Source: Bradyrhizobium sp. CCBAU 53340 | GTDB taxonomy: Bacteria > Pseudomonadota > Alphaproteobacteria > Rhizobiales > Xanthobacteraceae | Length of the DNA: 64,000 nt | Direction of reading: 5' to 3' | Assembly: GCF_015291645.1 (NCBI RefSeq) | Contig: NZ_CP030055.1 | Location: forward strand, 6,510,001 to 6,574,000 | In this document: positions 7,607 through 16,517 of the stretch, piece after piece | How positions within the stretch are numbered: the first letter of the stretch is position 1 | Layout: the number at the start of each line of letters is the position of its first letter | Made by a program: the position numbers and the translations under genes | Notes under the pieces: generated by a model | Databases searched by the model: none | What the model saw: the letters and a program-made list of their open reading frames with translations, nothing else | Told to the model about the DNA's origin: nothing

Positions 7607-8885
7607 CCCGGTCACGGGCGATCGTCGCAGCCTTGTCCCATGCATCAGCGATCCGCCGCCAGGTCAGCCGCGCGACGAAAGCGCCACCGATCACGAGAAC
7701 CGCAGCGACCATCCATGTCGCCGGCGACGTCGGCTTGAAGGCGATGCCGAACAGGTTGATGGGATCGCCGCCCGAGAAACGTGCGACGGTCTCGATCGTC
7801 AGGATCACGCCGCAGGCCAGTGCAACCGTGGGCACGATCGCAACAAGGTAGGATGGGATCACCGTCCACAGCGTCCCGGCACGGATCAGTGGCCGGTGCA
7901 TCATCAACAGGCCAGCGATGCCGCCGGGGGAGAACATCACGATGCCGATGAAGATGATGCCAAAATAGAGCTGCCACACGCTGGTAAGGTTGGTCAGCCC
8001 GAGCTGGAGGTAGGTCACCAGGATGGCGCCGAGGATCGGGCCGAAGAAATAGGCGGTGCCGCCGATGAAGGTCGAGAACAGCACGAGGCCGGATTGAATC
8101 GCACCGAGATAGGCGGCGTTGGCGATCTCGAAATTGATCGCGGCAAGCCCGCCGGCGACGCCGGCAAAGAAGCCGGCAAAGCAGAAGGCGAGATAGCGGA
8201 CGACGTGGGGATCGTAGCCGATGAACTGGACGCGTTCCGGATTGTCGCGGACTGCATTGCTGATCCGCCCGAGCGGCGTGCGCGTCAGCGCGTACATCGC
8301 GATCGCCGACAGCACCAGCCAGAAGGCGATCAGATAATAGACCTGAAGCTGCGGACCGAACGACCAGCCGAACATCTTCGGCAGCGCGGTGCGGTCCGTG
8401 GTGATGCCGGATTCGCCGCCGAACACCGAGCGCAGGATCAGCGAGGACGACGCCACCAGTTCGCCGATGCCGAGCGAGATCATTGCGAACACCGTGCCGG
8501 CACGCTTGGTCATGACCCAGCCGATGATGACAGCAAAGACGAGACCACCGAGGCCGCCGAACAGCGGAATGAACGGCAGCGGGATCGGCCAGCCATGCGA
8601 CACCACGGCATTCATCATGTGGCAGGCCGCGAAGCCGCCGAGGCCGTAATGCACGGCATGGCCGAACGACAACAGGCCGGTCTGGCCAAGCAGGATGTTG
8701 TAGGACAGCGCGAACACGATCGCGATGCCGATCAGGCTGAAGGAGGTGAGCGAGCCGCCCGAGGAGAAGATCATCGGCAGCACGATCAGCGCGATGATAC
8801 CGAGCAGCCAGACGCCGTAAAAGCGCAGGCTCCCGCCGGCCAAATCTGTCGCCACCTTGGACGTCGAAGTCGCGGCCGTGGTCAT
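7593..8885 (-). CDS. livM: branched-chain amino-acid-type ABC transporter permease (LivM-like)
   Basis: A 430-residue inner-membrane permease. The LivM core has about ten membrane segments and includes the EAA-type region GRISNAVRDNPERVQFIGYD. It occupies roughly residues 25-330, followed by an extra 90-100-residue C-terminal part with two more hydrophobic segments and a charged tail ending DRGYLA. Typical LivM proteins are about 320-360 residues in soil Rhizobiales, so the extension is notable. It overlaps livG (ATGA) downstream and livH (ATGA) upstream, so the four genes form one translationally coupled unit. Confidence 0.92.
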   Translation of the reverse strand: MTTAATSTSKVATDLAGGSLRFYGVWLLGIIALIVLPMIFSSGGSLTSFSLIGIAIVFALSYNILLGQTGLLSFGHAVHYGLGGFAACHMMNAVVSHGWPIPLPFIPLFGGLGGLVFAVIIGWVMTKRAGTVFAMISLGIGELVASSSLILRSVFGGESGITTDRTALPKMFGWSFGPQLQVYYLIAFWLVLSAIAMYALTRTPLGRISNAVRDNPERVQFIGYDPHVVRYLAFCFAGFFAGVAGGLAAINFEIANAAYLGAIQSGLVLFSTFIGGTAYFFGPILGAILVTYLQLGLTNLTSVWQLYFGIIFIGIVMFSPGGIAGLLMMHRPLIRAGTLWTVIPSYLVAIVPTVALACGVILTIETVARFSGGDPINLFGIAFKPTSPATWMVAAVLVIGGAFVARLTWRRIADAWDKAATIARDRGYLA

Positions 8886-9829
8886 GATTCACGCGTCCCC
8901 ATCAGGCCCATGGGGCGTACGATCAGAATGATCACCAGCAGAACATAGGGGACGATCGGCGCGACCTGCGCGATCGTGACGTCCCAGATGTCGGTGAGAA
9001 CCGACGGTCCCGCCGACGGGTCGAGCGGGCCGAAGGCGCTCGCGAGCGAGCCGTTCAGCGCGACCGCAAAGGTCTGCACCAGGCCGATGACGAGCGAGGC
9101 GATGAAGGCGCCAGGCAAGGAGCCGAGGCCGCCGAACACGATGACCACGAACAGGATCGGCCCGAGCGCCGCGGCCATGTCGGACTGCGTCACCAGCGCC
9201 GGCCCCGCGATGACACCGGCAAGGCCTGCCAGCGCGCTGCCGACACCGAACACCACCATGAACACGCGCCCGACATTATGGCCGAGATGCCCGACCATAT
9301 GCGGATGCGTCAGCGCCGCCTGCACGATCAGGCCGACCCGGGTGCGCTTGAGCACGATCAGGAGCGCCACGAAAATGATGACCGATACCGCCAGCATGAA
9401 GATCTTGTAGGCGGGATAGTTGGTCGAGAAGATCGTGAAGGCCGGGAAATCCAGCAGTGCCGGCACGCGATAGTCGAGCGGGCTCTTGCCCCAGATCATC
9501 GAGACGATCTCTTCGATCGCGAAAGCCAGGCCGAACGTCAGCAACAGCTCGGCGACATGGCCGTGCTTGTGGGTGTTGCGCAGGCCGTAGCGCTCCACCG
9601 TCATGCCCATGACGCCGACCAGAAGCGGCGCCAGCACCAGCGCCGGCCAGAAACCGATCCATTTGGTAAGCTGGAAGCCGAAGAAGGCGCCGAGCATGTA
9701 GAAGCTGGCATGAGCGAAATTGAGCACGCCCATCATGCTGAAGATGACGGTCAACCCGCTCGACAGCAGGAAGAGCAGCATGCCGAACAGCACGCCATTC
9801 AGGGTCGAAATGACAACGAGTTCAAGCAC
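8882..9829 (-). CDS. livH: branched-chain amino-acid-type ABC transporter permease (LivH-like)
   Basis: An inner-membrane permease of about 315 residues, the partner of LivM. The family N-terminus is clear: ELVVISTLNGVLFGMLLFLL, then LTVIFSMMGVLNFAHASFYM. I place the start at GTG 9829, where the conserved sequence begins. An ATG at 9840 is out of frame, and the longer open frame upstream has no family similarity. The stop overlaps the livM start by 4 bp. The binding-protein gene lies 120 bp upstream on the same strand. It forms the membrane channel for the Liv-type importer; the imported solute is not defined by sequence. Confidence 0.9.
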   Translation of the reverse strand: MLELVVISTLNGVLFGMLLFLLSSGLTVIFSMMGVLNFAHASFYMLGAFFGFQLTKWIGFWPALVLAPLLVGVMGMTVERYGLRNTHKHGHVAELLLTFGLAFAIEEIVSMIWGKSPLDYRVPALLDFPAFTIFSTNYPAYKIFMLAVSVIIFVALLIVLKRTRVGLIVQAALTHPHMVGHLGHNVGRVFMVVFGVGSALAGLAGVIAGPALVTQSDMAAALGPILFVVIVFGGLGSLPGAFIASLVIGLVQTFAVALNGSLASAFGPLDPSAGPSVLTDIWDVTIAQVAPIVPYVLLVIILIVRPMGLMGTRES

Positions 9830-9949
9830 AGCGCACTCATGGATATCCGGGGCCACATAGCTCCGGCGAGCATCGTCCAAGCGATCAAATGCATTCCGGC
9901 CGCCGCCCTCCCGCAACCAATGGAAGCGGGACGGCGACGAGCTTAGAGA

Positions 9950-11182
9950 TTAGGGCCGTACCATCTTGCAGGTCGTGGAGACCATGGCCTGCGGCGTATC
10001 GACCTTGGAAACCAGATGCCAGCCCCAACCGGTGCTCTCCTCGTCGAACGGCTCGTTCGCGGCAAGCTTGCCGAAGGAGGAAACGTAGATCGGCTGGAAG
10101 AACTGGTGGTCGTCCTTGCGCATGAGGCCCTGGCCGCCGTCGAGGACATCGAACTTCATGTCCTCGAGCGCCGCCGCCACCTTCACGGGCTCGATCGAGT
10201 TGGCCTTCTCGGCGGCGGCCTTGAACATGCGCATCTCATTGACGGCACGCGGGTACCACAGCGACATATTCACCTTGGCGCGGAAGGCCTTCTCGAAGTC
10301 CATCGCACCCTGGTTGCCGGAATTGGGGAAGCCTTCGGTGATCTGGAAGACCTGGTGGTCGAGGCCGGTCTGCTTGATCGCGGTGGGACCGCCGGCGCCA
10401 CCCGCATAGTACGTATACCAGTTGACCTTCAGGCCGGCGTCGGCCGCGGCCTTGAGCAGCAGCGCGAAGTCCTGGCCCCAATTGCCGGTGACGACGCTGT
10501 CGGCGCCGGACGCCTTGATCTTGGCGATGTAGGGCGAGAAGTCGGTGACCTTGAGCAGCGGATGCAGTTCGTCGCCGACGATCTGGATGTCAGGCCGTTT
10601 CGCGCCGAGCATCTTGCGCGCATCGGATCGCACCGACTGACCGAACGAATAGTCCTGGTTGATCAGATAGACCTTTTTGATCGACGGGACGTCCTTCATA
10701 TAGTTGGTGAGCGCCTCCATCTTGATGTCGGAGCCGGCATCCCAGCGGAAATGCCAGTAGCTGCATTTCTCATTGGTCAAGCTCGGATCGACGGCGGCGT
10801 AGTTGAAGTACAGAACTTCCTTGCCGGGATTGCGCGTGTTATTCTTGGTGACGAAATCCGAGAGCGCCGCGGCGACGGCGGAGCCGTTGCCTTGCGTGAT
10901 GTAATGGGCGCCGGCATCGATCGCCTTCTGGGCCTGCACCAGGCTCTCCTGCGGATTGGTCTTGTTGTCCAGCGGCAGGATCTCGATCTTGTGGCCGAGG
11001 ATGCCGCCCTTGGCGTTGAGCTCGTCCGCCAGATACTGGAACGTCTTGAGACCGCCCTCGCCGACACTGGCCCCGCCGCCGGAGAGCGGATCGATATAGC
11101 CGATCTTGATGGTGTCCTCGGCCGAGGCGGCATGACCGAACATCGGAGCGATCACGGCAATGGCCAAAGTAAGCTTGCGCAT
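9950..11182 (-). CDS. ABC transporter substrate-binding protein (LivJ/LivK-type)
   Basis: A 410-residue periplasmic binding protein with a Sec signal peptide (LTLAIAVIAPMFGHAASA, cleavage near residue 21). The mature start is the family-typical DTIKIGYIDPLSGGGASVGEGG. Two lobes of the type I periplasmic fold follow, with DNKTNPQESLVQAQKAID near residues 80-97. The start at 11182 has a GAGGAAA ribosome-binding site. It precedes livH-M-G-F and is the binding component of this importer. The pocket does not let me say amino acid, amide or aromatic acid; the livJ/K comparison is by fold only. Confidence 0.92.
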   Translation of the reverse strand: MRKLTLAIAVIAPMFGHAASAEDTIKIGYIDPLSGGGASVGEGGLKTFQYLADELNAKGGILGHKIEILPLDNKTNPQESLVQAQKAIDAGAHYITQGNGSAVAAALSDFVTKNNTRNPGKEVLYFNYAAVDPSLTNEKCSYWHFRWDAGSDIKMEALTNYMKDVPSIKKVYLINQDYSFGQSVRSDARKMLGAKRPDIQIVGDELHPLLKVTDFSPYIAKIKASGADSVVTGNWGQDFALLLKAAADAGLKVNWYTYYAGGAGGPTAIKQTGLDHQVFQITEGFPNSGNQGAMDFEKAFRAKVNMSLWYPRAVNEMRMFKAAAEKANSIEPVKVAAALEDMKFDVLDGGQGLMRKDDHQFFQPIYVSSFGKLAANEPFDEESTGWGWHLVSKVDTPQAMVSTTCKMVRP

Positions 11183-11203
11183 TATTTCGTTTCCTCACTG
11201 GCT

Positions 11204-11219
11204 ATCGACTTTAGTCGAT
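11204..11219. promoter_or_regulatory. inverted repeat upstream of the importer operon
   Basis: ATCGACT-TT-AGTCGAT, a perfect 7-bp inverted repeat with a 2-nt spacer, lies 22 bp upstream of the binding-protein start codon. It sits in the 253-bp gap to the flippase gene that must hold the operon promoter. It could be an operator, or a small hairpin in the leader. No regulator gene adjoins it. Confidence 0.4.
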
Positions 11220-11435
11220 GGGCTTTTTGCGCATGATGAAGCGCAATTTCAACGCCCTTATGAGCAGAACGAACTTTGCTTTTCAAGCGCGACGGAACAT
11301 GGCCCGGTGCAGACGCCACCAAATGTGGTGCGGCTGCCCAGCTCGTCCGCGACATTCCGTGACAAGGAATAGAACGCAAAGGAAACCTGTACGCGGCAGG
11401 CGTCGCTTGGGAGGGAATCGCGCTCCGTCGGGCGG

Positions 11436-12872
11436 TCAGACGCCCAGCGCCTTGCGATTGAACGTCCGCAGGAAGCGCAGCGACAGCGTCCGCACATTGG
11501 CAACGTTCAGCAGCCACGCAGCGGTGACGTAAGCGAGACCGCCCGGGATACTCACGATGATCAGCGCCACGATGCCGGTGCCGCTGACCTGCGAGCGCGC
11601 CAGGAGGATCGTGCCCGCCATGGCCGCGGCGGATGCCGCAACTCCGACGAGCCTGAGGAGATCGAACGGGACAGGATAGGCCCGACGCATCAGCACGACG
11701 GCGACGACGAAGCCGATCGCCTCGGTCGCGAGCGTGGCCAGCGCCGCGCCGTAAATGCCGTAGCCCGCGACCAGCGTGAACATCAGCGCCACGCTGATGA
11801 CCAGCGTGAGAAACGACTGCGCCGCCAGCATGAACGGGCGCTCGGCGAGCTGGAAGCTGATCTGGACGTAGAATTGATTGGCGATGCCGAAGAAGCGGGC
11901 CAGCACCAGCATCGGCAGCAGTGCCGACACGCCGGCGCGGAAATCGACGCCGACGAGGGTGCCGGCGACCTGGTTCGCCGCGAGCGCAAGCCAGACCGCG
12001 ACGGGCGCGACGACGACGAGCAGCAGTTCGAGACTTTCCGACAGACGCTCACGCGTCGTCTCGTTGTTCTTCTCGGACAGCGAACGGAACACCAGCGGAA
12101 CAGTGGCCGCGGCAACGCTGGAGGCGATCATGACCATGAACTGGCGCGGCAGATCGGCGGCGACGCCGAAAATGCCGGCGGCATCCTTGCCGAGCAGCCA
12201 GGCGACGATCAGCCGGTCGCTGGCCGAGTAGACCGCGACCGAAAGTCCAGCCAGCGTCAGCGGCAGGCCATAGCGCGCCAGTTGCATGAACTGGCCGCGC
12301 GAAAAGCCCGCGATGCTGGTGCGGTCGCCGACGAGATTGAGAATGATGCCGGTGAGCGAGCCGAGGCCGAACGCCGCGAGCAGGCCCATGCCGCCCCAGC
12401 CGAGCCAGATCCCCAGCAGGCCGAAACCCACGCTCGACACGCTGCGCACGATCGAGATCGCCGCGAAGCGATAGGGCCGCAGCTTGGCGCGTTCGAACTC
12501 CTGGCCGACATCGACCGCATTCGACATGATCGCGACGAACATGCTGGCGAGCACCAGTCCGACACTGACGTCGCTGCGAAACAGGAACACCAGCGGGGTC
12601 GCGGCGCACATGGCGACGACGGTCAACGCAAAAGCGACCATCGCCGTCCCGCGAAAATCCACTTCCGCCGACATCGCCTGGTAGCGCGACACCGACAGCT
12701 TGATCCAGGCGAAGAAGATCGCGCCCAGAATCCCGGCAATGCCGATGCCGACGACGTAGACGCCATACTCCGCCGGCGTCAGCAGCCGCGTGTAGGCGGT
12801 GACCGCAAAGAAGCCCACCGCCGCAGGCAGGATGTAGGCGACGAGATAAATGGAGAAATGGCGATTCAACAT
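11436..12872 (-). CDS. MOP-superfamily polysaccharide flippase (Wzx-like)
   Basis: A 478-residue integral membrane protein with about 12-14 hydrophobic segments. It begins MLNRHFSIYLVAYILPAAVG and continues with YTRLLTPAEYGVYVVGIGI, the usual pattern of oligosaccharide flippases that export lipid-linked repeat units. I chose ATG at 12872; the longer frame to 13016 adds an unrelated polar lead. It is divergent from the glycosyltransferase at 13167 and sits beside a GH10 glycanase and a DUF6492 gene, so it probably belongs to an exopolysaccharide or surface glycan locus. No polymerase gene is in view. Confidence 0.85.
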   Translation of the reverse strand: MLNRHFSIYLVAYILPAAVGFFAVTAYTRLLTPAEYGVYVVGIGIAGILGAIFFAWIKLSVSRYQAMSAEVDFRGTAMVAFALTVVAMCAATPLVFLFRSDVSVGLVLASMFVAIMSNAVDVGQEFERAKLRPYRFAAISIVRSVSSVGFGLLGIWLGWGGMGLLAAFGLGSLTGIILNLVGDRTSIAGFSRGQFMQLARYGLPLTLAGLSVAVYSASDRLIVAWLLGKDAAGIFGVAADLPRQFMVMIASSVAAATVPLVFRSLSEKNNETTRERLSESLELLLVVVAPVAVWLALAANQVAGTLVGVDFRAGVSALLPMLVLARFFGIANQFYVQISFQLAERPFMLAAQSFLTLVISVALMFTLVAGYGIYGAALATLATEAIGFVVAVVLMRRAYPVPFDLLRLVGVAASAAAMAGTILLARSQVSGTGIVALIIVSIPGGLAYVTAAWLLNVANVRTLSLRFLRTFNRKALGV

Positions 12873-13166
12873 GCGTGCACGGGACCAGCAACTCTCAAAT
12901 CGAGCCGCCGTTATCAGTTGGACCTTGGCGCGACGATCAAGGGCGTGACGATCAAAGGCTTGACGACCAGAGGCTTGGCAATCGGACGGCGCCGCAGCAT
13001 CTCCCAAGATAGTCATTTAAGTCTGCAGATCGGCTGCCGAATGGGGCAGCTCCGCCGCTTTCGCGCGTTAGCGTTAAATTTGCCCTGTCCTTGAACGGGC
13101 CGCCGCGATCACCGAAAAGAAACCATGATTTCAAGACGCCGCCCGACCTCCGGATAGTGCGTGGAC

Positions 13167-14264
13167 ATGACCAAAATGGACGTTGTCGAGCGTATACGGG
13201 CAAATCCGGCCTCCCTGCCCCATGGTGGCACAGCTGCGTCCCTCGTCCCGGCGGGCCCAGTCGACGGGGCCGAGCGGATGACGCTCAATTTGTTCTTCGA
13301 GGAGCGGGACGACCGCTGGTTTCCCGGCGACCGCCACGTCCGGCCGCTGCTGCGGCGCCTGCTGCTCGGCAAGTCCTGGATCAGCGGCCAGCGGCGTGTG
13401 TTCCTCAACCTCTGTGCCGGCCTCGACAGGGTCGGGATCCGCTATCGCGTCAACGATTACGGCTATATCCGCAAGCACCCGGACGAGCTCGCCTGCATCA
13501 TCGGGCGTCCCTTCGTGCTTGATTGGTTCGAATGGAAGAACCCGCTTCTGCTGGGCGTCGCCATGTACAACCATCCGGTGGATGCACCGGGACATCTGAA
13601 AGACCTGCACGCCAGGACCATCCTGGTGCCCTGCGACTGGTACGCCGAGATGTGCCGGCCCTCCTGGCCTCTTGTCGAAGTCTGGCCGGTCGGCATCGAG
13701 ACCGATCTGTGGACGCCAACGCCGGCCGCACAGAAGAGCGTCGATGTGCTGCTCTACGACAAGGTGCGGTGGGCGCACGAGCGCCATGAGAGCGGATTGA
13801 TCGACCCGATCCGCAGGCATCTCGAAGCCAGTGGCCGCTCGGTCGAAATGATCCGCTACGGCCATTACAAGGAAGACGACTACAAGGCGGCGCTGGCGCG
13901 CTGCCGCAGCATGGTCTTCCTTTGCGAGCACGAAAGCCAGGGCATCGCCTGCCAGCAGGCGCTGTCGAGCGGCGTACCGGTGTTCGCCTGGGATCGCGGC
14001 GGCCCGTGGCAGGACCCGGAATATTATCCAGACAGGGTGAGATACGAAGGCGGCGTGTCCTCGGTGCCCTATTTCGATGGACGCTGCGGCAGCAAATTCA
14101 TCGACGCGGCAGACTTCATCGCCGGCTGGAGCGACTTCTGGTCGCATGTGAGCGCCGGCGACTTTGCGCCTCGCGATTACGTGATGGACAACCTCACCCT
14201 CGAAAAGGGCGCCCTGCATTATTACGACATCGCCGAAGCGGTGGTGCAGCGTCAGGCGCGCTGA
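13167..14264 (+). CDS. glycosyltransferase, GT-B (group 1-like)
   Basis: A protein of about 365 residues with a GT-B pattern. The C-terminal half has a nucleotide-sugar-binding signature FLCEHESQGIACQQALSSGV, then PVFAWDRGG: the E-x(7)-E-like helix of retaining group 1 transferases, with Gln in place of the second Glu. The N-terminal half includes the acceptor-side stretch RYRVNDYGYIRKHPDELACI. A GTG at 13161 two codons upstream is an equally possible start. It is divergent from the flippase and precedes the glycanase. It probably adds a sugar in surface polysaccharide assembly; donor and acceptor are unknown. Confidence 0.8.
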   Translation: MTKMDVVERIRANPASLPHGGTAASLVPAGPVDGAERMTLNLFFEERDDRWFPGDRHVRPLLRRLLLGKSWISGQRRVFLNLCAGLDRVGIRYRVNDYGYIRKHPDELACIIGRPFVLDWFEWKNPLLLGVAMYNHPVDAPGHLKDLHARTILVPCDWYAEMCRPSWPLVEVWPVGIETDLWTPTPAAQKSVDVLLYDKVRWAHERHESGLIDPIRRHLEASGRSVEMIRYGHYKEDDYKAALARCRSMVFLCEHESQGIACQQALSSGVPVFAWDRGGPWQDPEYYPDRVRYEGGVSSVPYFDGRCGSKFIDAADFIAGWSDFWSHVSAGDFAPRDYVMDNLTLEKGALHYYDIAEAVVQRQAR

Positions 14265-14364
14265 CAATACGGTTCGCGAAAGTTAACCCAACAAGGGGAA
14301 ACCGCGGCGCGACAAGGCGCCGCTTGGTACGATGGCGCGTTGGCTCCGAAAGGACGACCGCGAC

Positions 14365-15432
14365 GTGACAAAGCTCGACAGACGCGAATTTCTCCTCGGC
14401 AGCGCCGCCACGCTCGCGGCGGGCGCGTCCGTATCCGCAGCGCCAGTGTCGAAACTTGTCCAGCGCCATCAGGGCTACGGCGCGGCCGCCACGCTCTGGG
14501 ACCTGCAGGCCGATCCGCGGCTCGGCGAGGCCATCAGCACCTATTGCACCCAGGTGGTGCCGGTGCTCGAGCTGAAATGGCCGATGCTGCGGCCGGATGC
14601 GCACACCTTCGCTTTCGAACGCGCCGACGCCATCTATGATTTCGCGCAGAAGAACGACCTGACCATGCGCGGCCACACCCTCGCCTGGTATCACGACATT
14701 CCTGACTGGACCAAGCAGATCAAGGACACCAAGGGCGTCGAGCGTGCCTATGTTGATCACATCTCGACCGTCGTCTCCTACTACAAGGACAAGCTGACCT
14801 CGTGGGATGTCGTCAACGAGCCCATTCCCGACAATCCCAAAGGCGTCACCGACCGGCGCGACACGTTCTGGACGCAGCATCTCGGCAATCGCTGGATTCC
14901 GCTGGCCTTCCGTACCGCAGCCGCGGCTGATCCTTACGTCAAGCTCGCGATCAACGAATACGACATCGAATCGGCGAAGGACTCGTTCATCGCCAAGCGC
15001 GCGGCCTACCGCAATCTCATCATGGAGCTGCTCGATCAAGGCGCGCCGCTGCACGCCGTCGGACTGCAATCGCATCTGCATGCCGAGCTCGAGATCGACA
15101 CCCACGGGCTCGCCGAGTTCGTCACCGAGCTGCGGTCGTGGGGACTTGAGGTATTCGTCACCGAGCTCGATGTCGACGATCAGAAGCTGACGGGAAGCCC
15201 CGCCGAGCGCGACGCCATCGTCGCCAAGCGTGTCGACGATCTCCTGACGGCGATCTCGACCAGCGGGCCGGTCCGCTCGATCCTGACCTGGGGCATTTCC
15301 GACCGCTACAGCTGGATCAACGGCACCTTCACCCGCAAGGACAAGCAGACCAACCGGCCGCTGCCGCTTGACGGCGAGTTCAAGCCAAAGCCGTTCATGG
15401 ACGTCATCAGCAAGTTCACGAAGGACGCGTAA
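14365..15432 (+). CDS. GH10 endo-1,4-beta-xylanase-like glycanase, Tat-exported
   Basis: About 355 residues. The N-terminus carries a twin-arginine signal (DRREFLLGSAATLAAGAS). The GH10 barrel follows with HTLAWYHDIPDW, acid/base Glu in SWDVVNEPI (near residue 152) and nucleophile Glu in VFVTELDVDD (near 267); both catalytic residues are present. GH10 enzymes cut beta-1,4-xylan and related chains with retention. I prefer GTG at 14365 because AAAGGA lies 10 bp upstream; an ATG at 14332 lacks a ribosome-binding site. Lying in a polysaccharide locus, it may trim the strain's own glycan rather than plant xylan. Confidence 0.88.
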   Translation: MTKLDRREFLLGSAATLAAGASVSAAPVSKLVQRHQGYGAAATLWDLQADPRLGEAISTYCTQVVPVLELKWPMLRPDAHTFAFERADAIYDFAQKNDLTMRGHTLAWYHDIPDWTKQIKDTKGVERAYVDHISTVVSYYKDKLTSWDVVNEPIPDNPKGVTDRRDTFWTQHLGNRWIPLAFRTAAAADPYVKLAINEYDIESAKDSFIAKRAAYRNLIMELLDQGAPLHAVGLQSHLHAELEIDTHGLAEFVTELRSWGLEVFVTELDVDDQKLTGSPAERDAIVAKRVDDLLTAISTSGPVRSILTWGISDRYSWINGTFTRKDKQTNRPLPLDGEFKPKPFMDVISKFTKDA

Positions 15433-15445
15433 GGCCAGCCGCGCC

Positions 15446-15481
15446 TTCTAGCGCGTCTTTTAGCGTGTCTTTTAGCGTGTC
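15446..15481. repeat. three tandem 12-bp units carrying in-frame stop codons
   Basis: The unit TTTTAGCGTGTC (first copy TTCTAGCGCGTC) is repeated three times head to tail. Read on the minus strand in the frame of the DUF6492 gene, each unit encodes Lys-Thr-Arg-stop. The gene therefore ends in KTR-stop followed by two identical KTR-stop cassettes. Confidence 0.8.
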
Positions 15482-16422
15482 TTGGGCATCTCGAACGCAG
15501 TCGCATCGCCCATATGGTCGGGAGACAGGCTCGGACCGCGGCGATCACGCGAGTTCAGGCGGAAGACGTCCCTGATATCGTCGATCGAGGTCGACGAATA
15601 GGACTGGATGCAGAGCGCGACCTGGTCGGGCGATGCGGCGCCCATCATGGCTTCGATCGCCTGGCGGTCGAGGCGGGTGTCGTCCCAGTGCGAGACGGCA
15701 ATGCTGTCTTCCGTCACGCGATGCGCCGCCAGATGTTTGGGCGAGTTCGCGACGAAATTTCCGTAGAGCAGATACTCGGAGAACTTCTTCTTCCGGCACA
15801 GCGCCAGCGCCCAGCTGAGGCCCGTTGCCGAATTGATGGCGTCGGTCATCGCGCGCGCAGCGTCCTTGTCCCAGACCAGCGCATTGCCGACATAATCGTC
15901 GGCCGGGAACGAGCGTTCCCTGATCCCGAGGAGCTGATCGACCGTGCGGAGCCACAGCACATGCAACGGGTGATCGGCGTCGATCCCCTTGCGCGTGACG
16001 AACAGCGGCGTCTTTTCGCCGCCGGCATATTGGCCGACGTCGAATTCGCGGAAGAACAGATTGTCCGAGTCGAGAATGCAGACACGCTGTTCCGGCGCAT
16101 TGAGCACACCGGCGATCTTGAGGATCTGCTGGATGTGCCAGCCGTGTACGGGCGACGACAACAGCGACAGCCAGACACGCCGGCTGCTGATGAACTGCAG
16201 CGACGGCGGCAGCGCCCACAGCCATTTCGGCAAGTACCGCGAGGCCGGAACGATGACGCGCTTGTCGGACGCAAACTGCGCGAACAGCGGCACGTCCTCA
16301 TCGTTAACGAGAACATAATGCCGCGTGTATCCCGTGAGCCAGGTGTCGATGCTCTCGCTGAGCAGCGAGAAACGCTCGATATCCTTGGCATAGCTGGCGG
16401 TCAGCAAGGCAACGGAATGCAT
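15472..16422 (-). CDS. DUF6492 family protein, glycosyltransferase-like
   Basis: A 316-residue cytoplasmic protein matching the DUF6492 family as I know it. The N-terminus is VALLTASYAKDIERFSLLSE, and a DxD-type motif in CILDSDNLFFREFD lies near residue 116. The pattern (strand, helix, then DSD plus aromatic residues) resembles GT-A sugar transferases, but no activity is established for the family. It is convergent with the glycanase, and the gap between them holds only a repeat. A role in the adjacent polysaccharide locus is inferred from position. Confidence 0.75.
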   Translation of the reverse strand: MHSVALLTASYAKDIERFSLLSESIDTWLTGYTRHYVLVNDEDVPLFAQFASDKRVIVPASRYLPKWLWALPPSLQFISSRRVWLSLLSSPVHGWHIQQILKIAGVLNAPEQRVCILDSDNLFFREFDVGQYAGGEKTPLFVTRKGIDADHPLHVLWLRTVDQLLGIRERSFPADDYVGNALVWDKDAARAMTDAINSATGLSWALALCRKKKFSEYLLYGNFVANSPKHLAAHRVTEDSIAVSHWDDTRLDRQAIEAMMGAASPDQVALCIQSYSSTSIDDIRDVFRLNSRDRRGPSLSPDHMGDATAFEMPKTR

Positions 16423-16517
16423 GATGCGTGCTCAAATGGCCATCGAACCGCCCTCATACAAGCGATAGGAGACGTTGGAAACTTCGAATCGCAATCAAGG
16501 TAAAATGAAACGAATCA

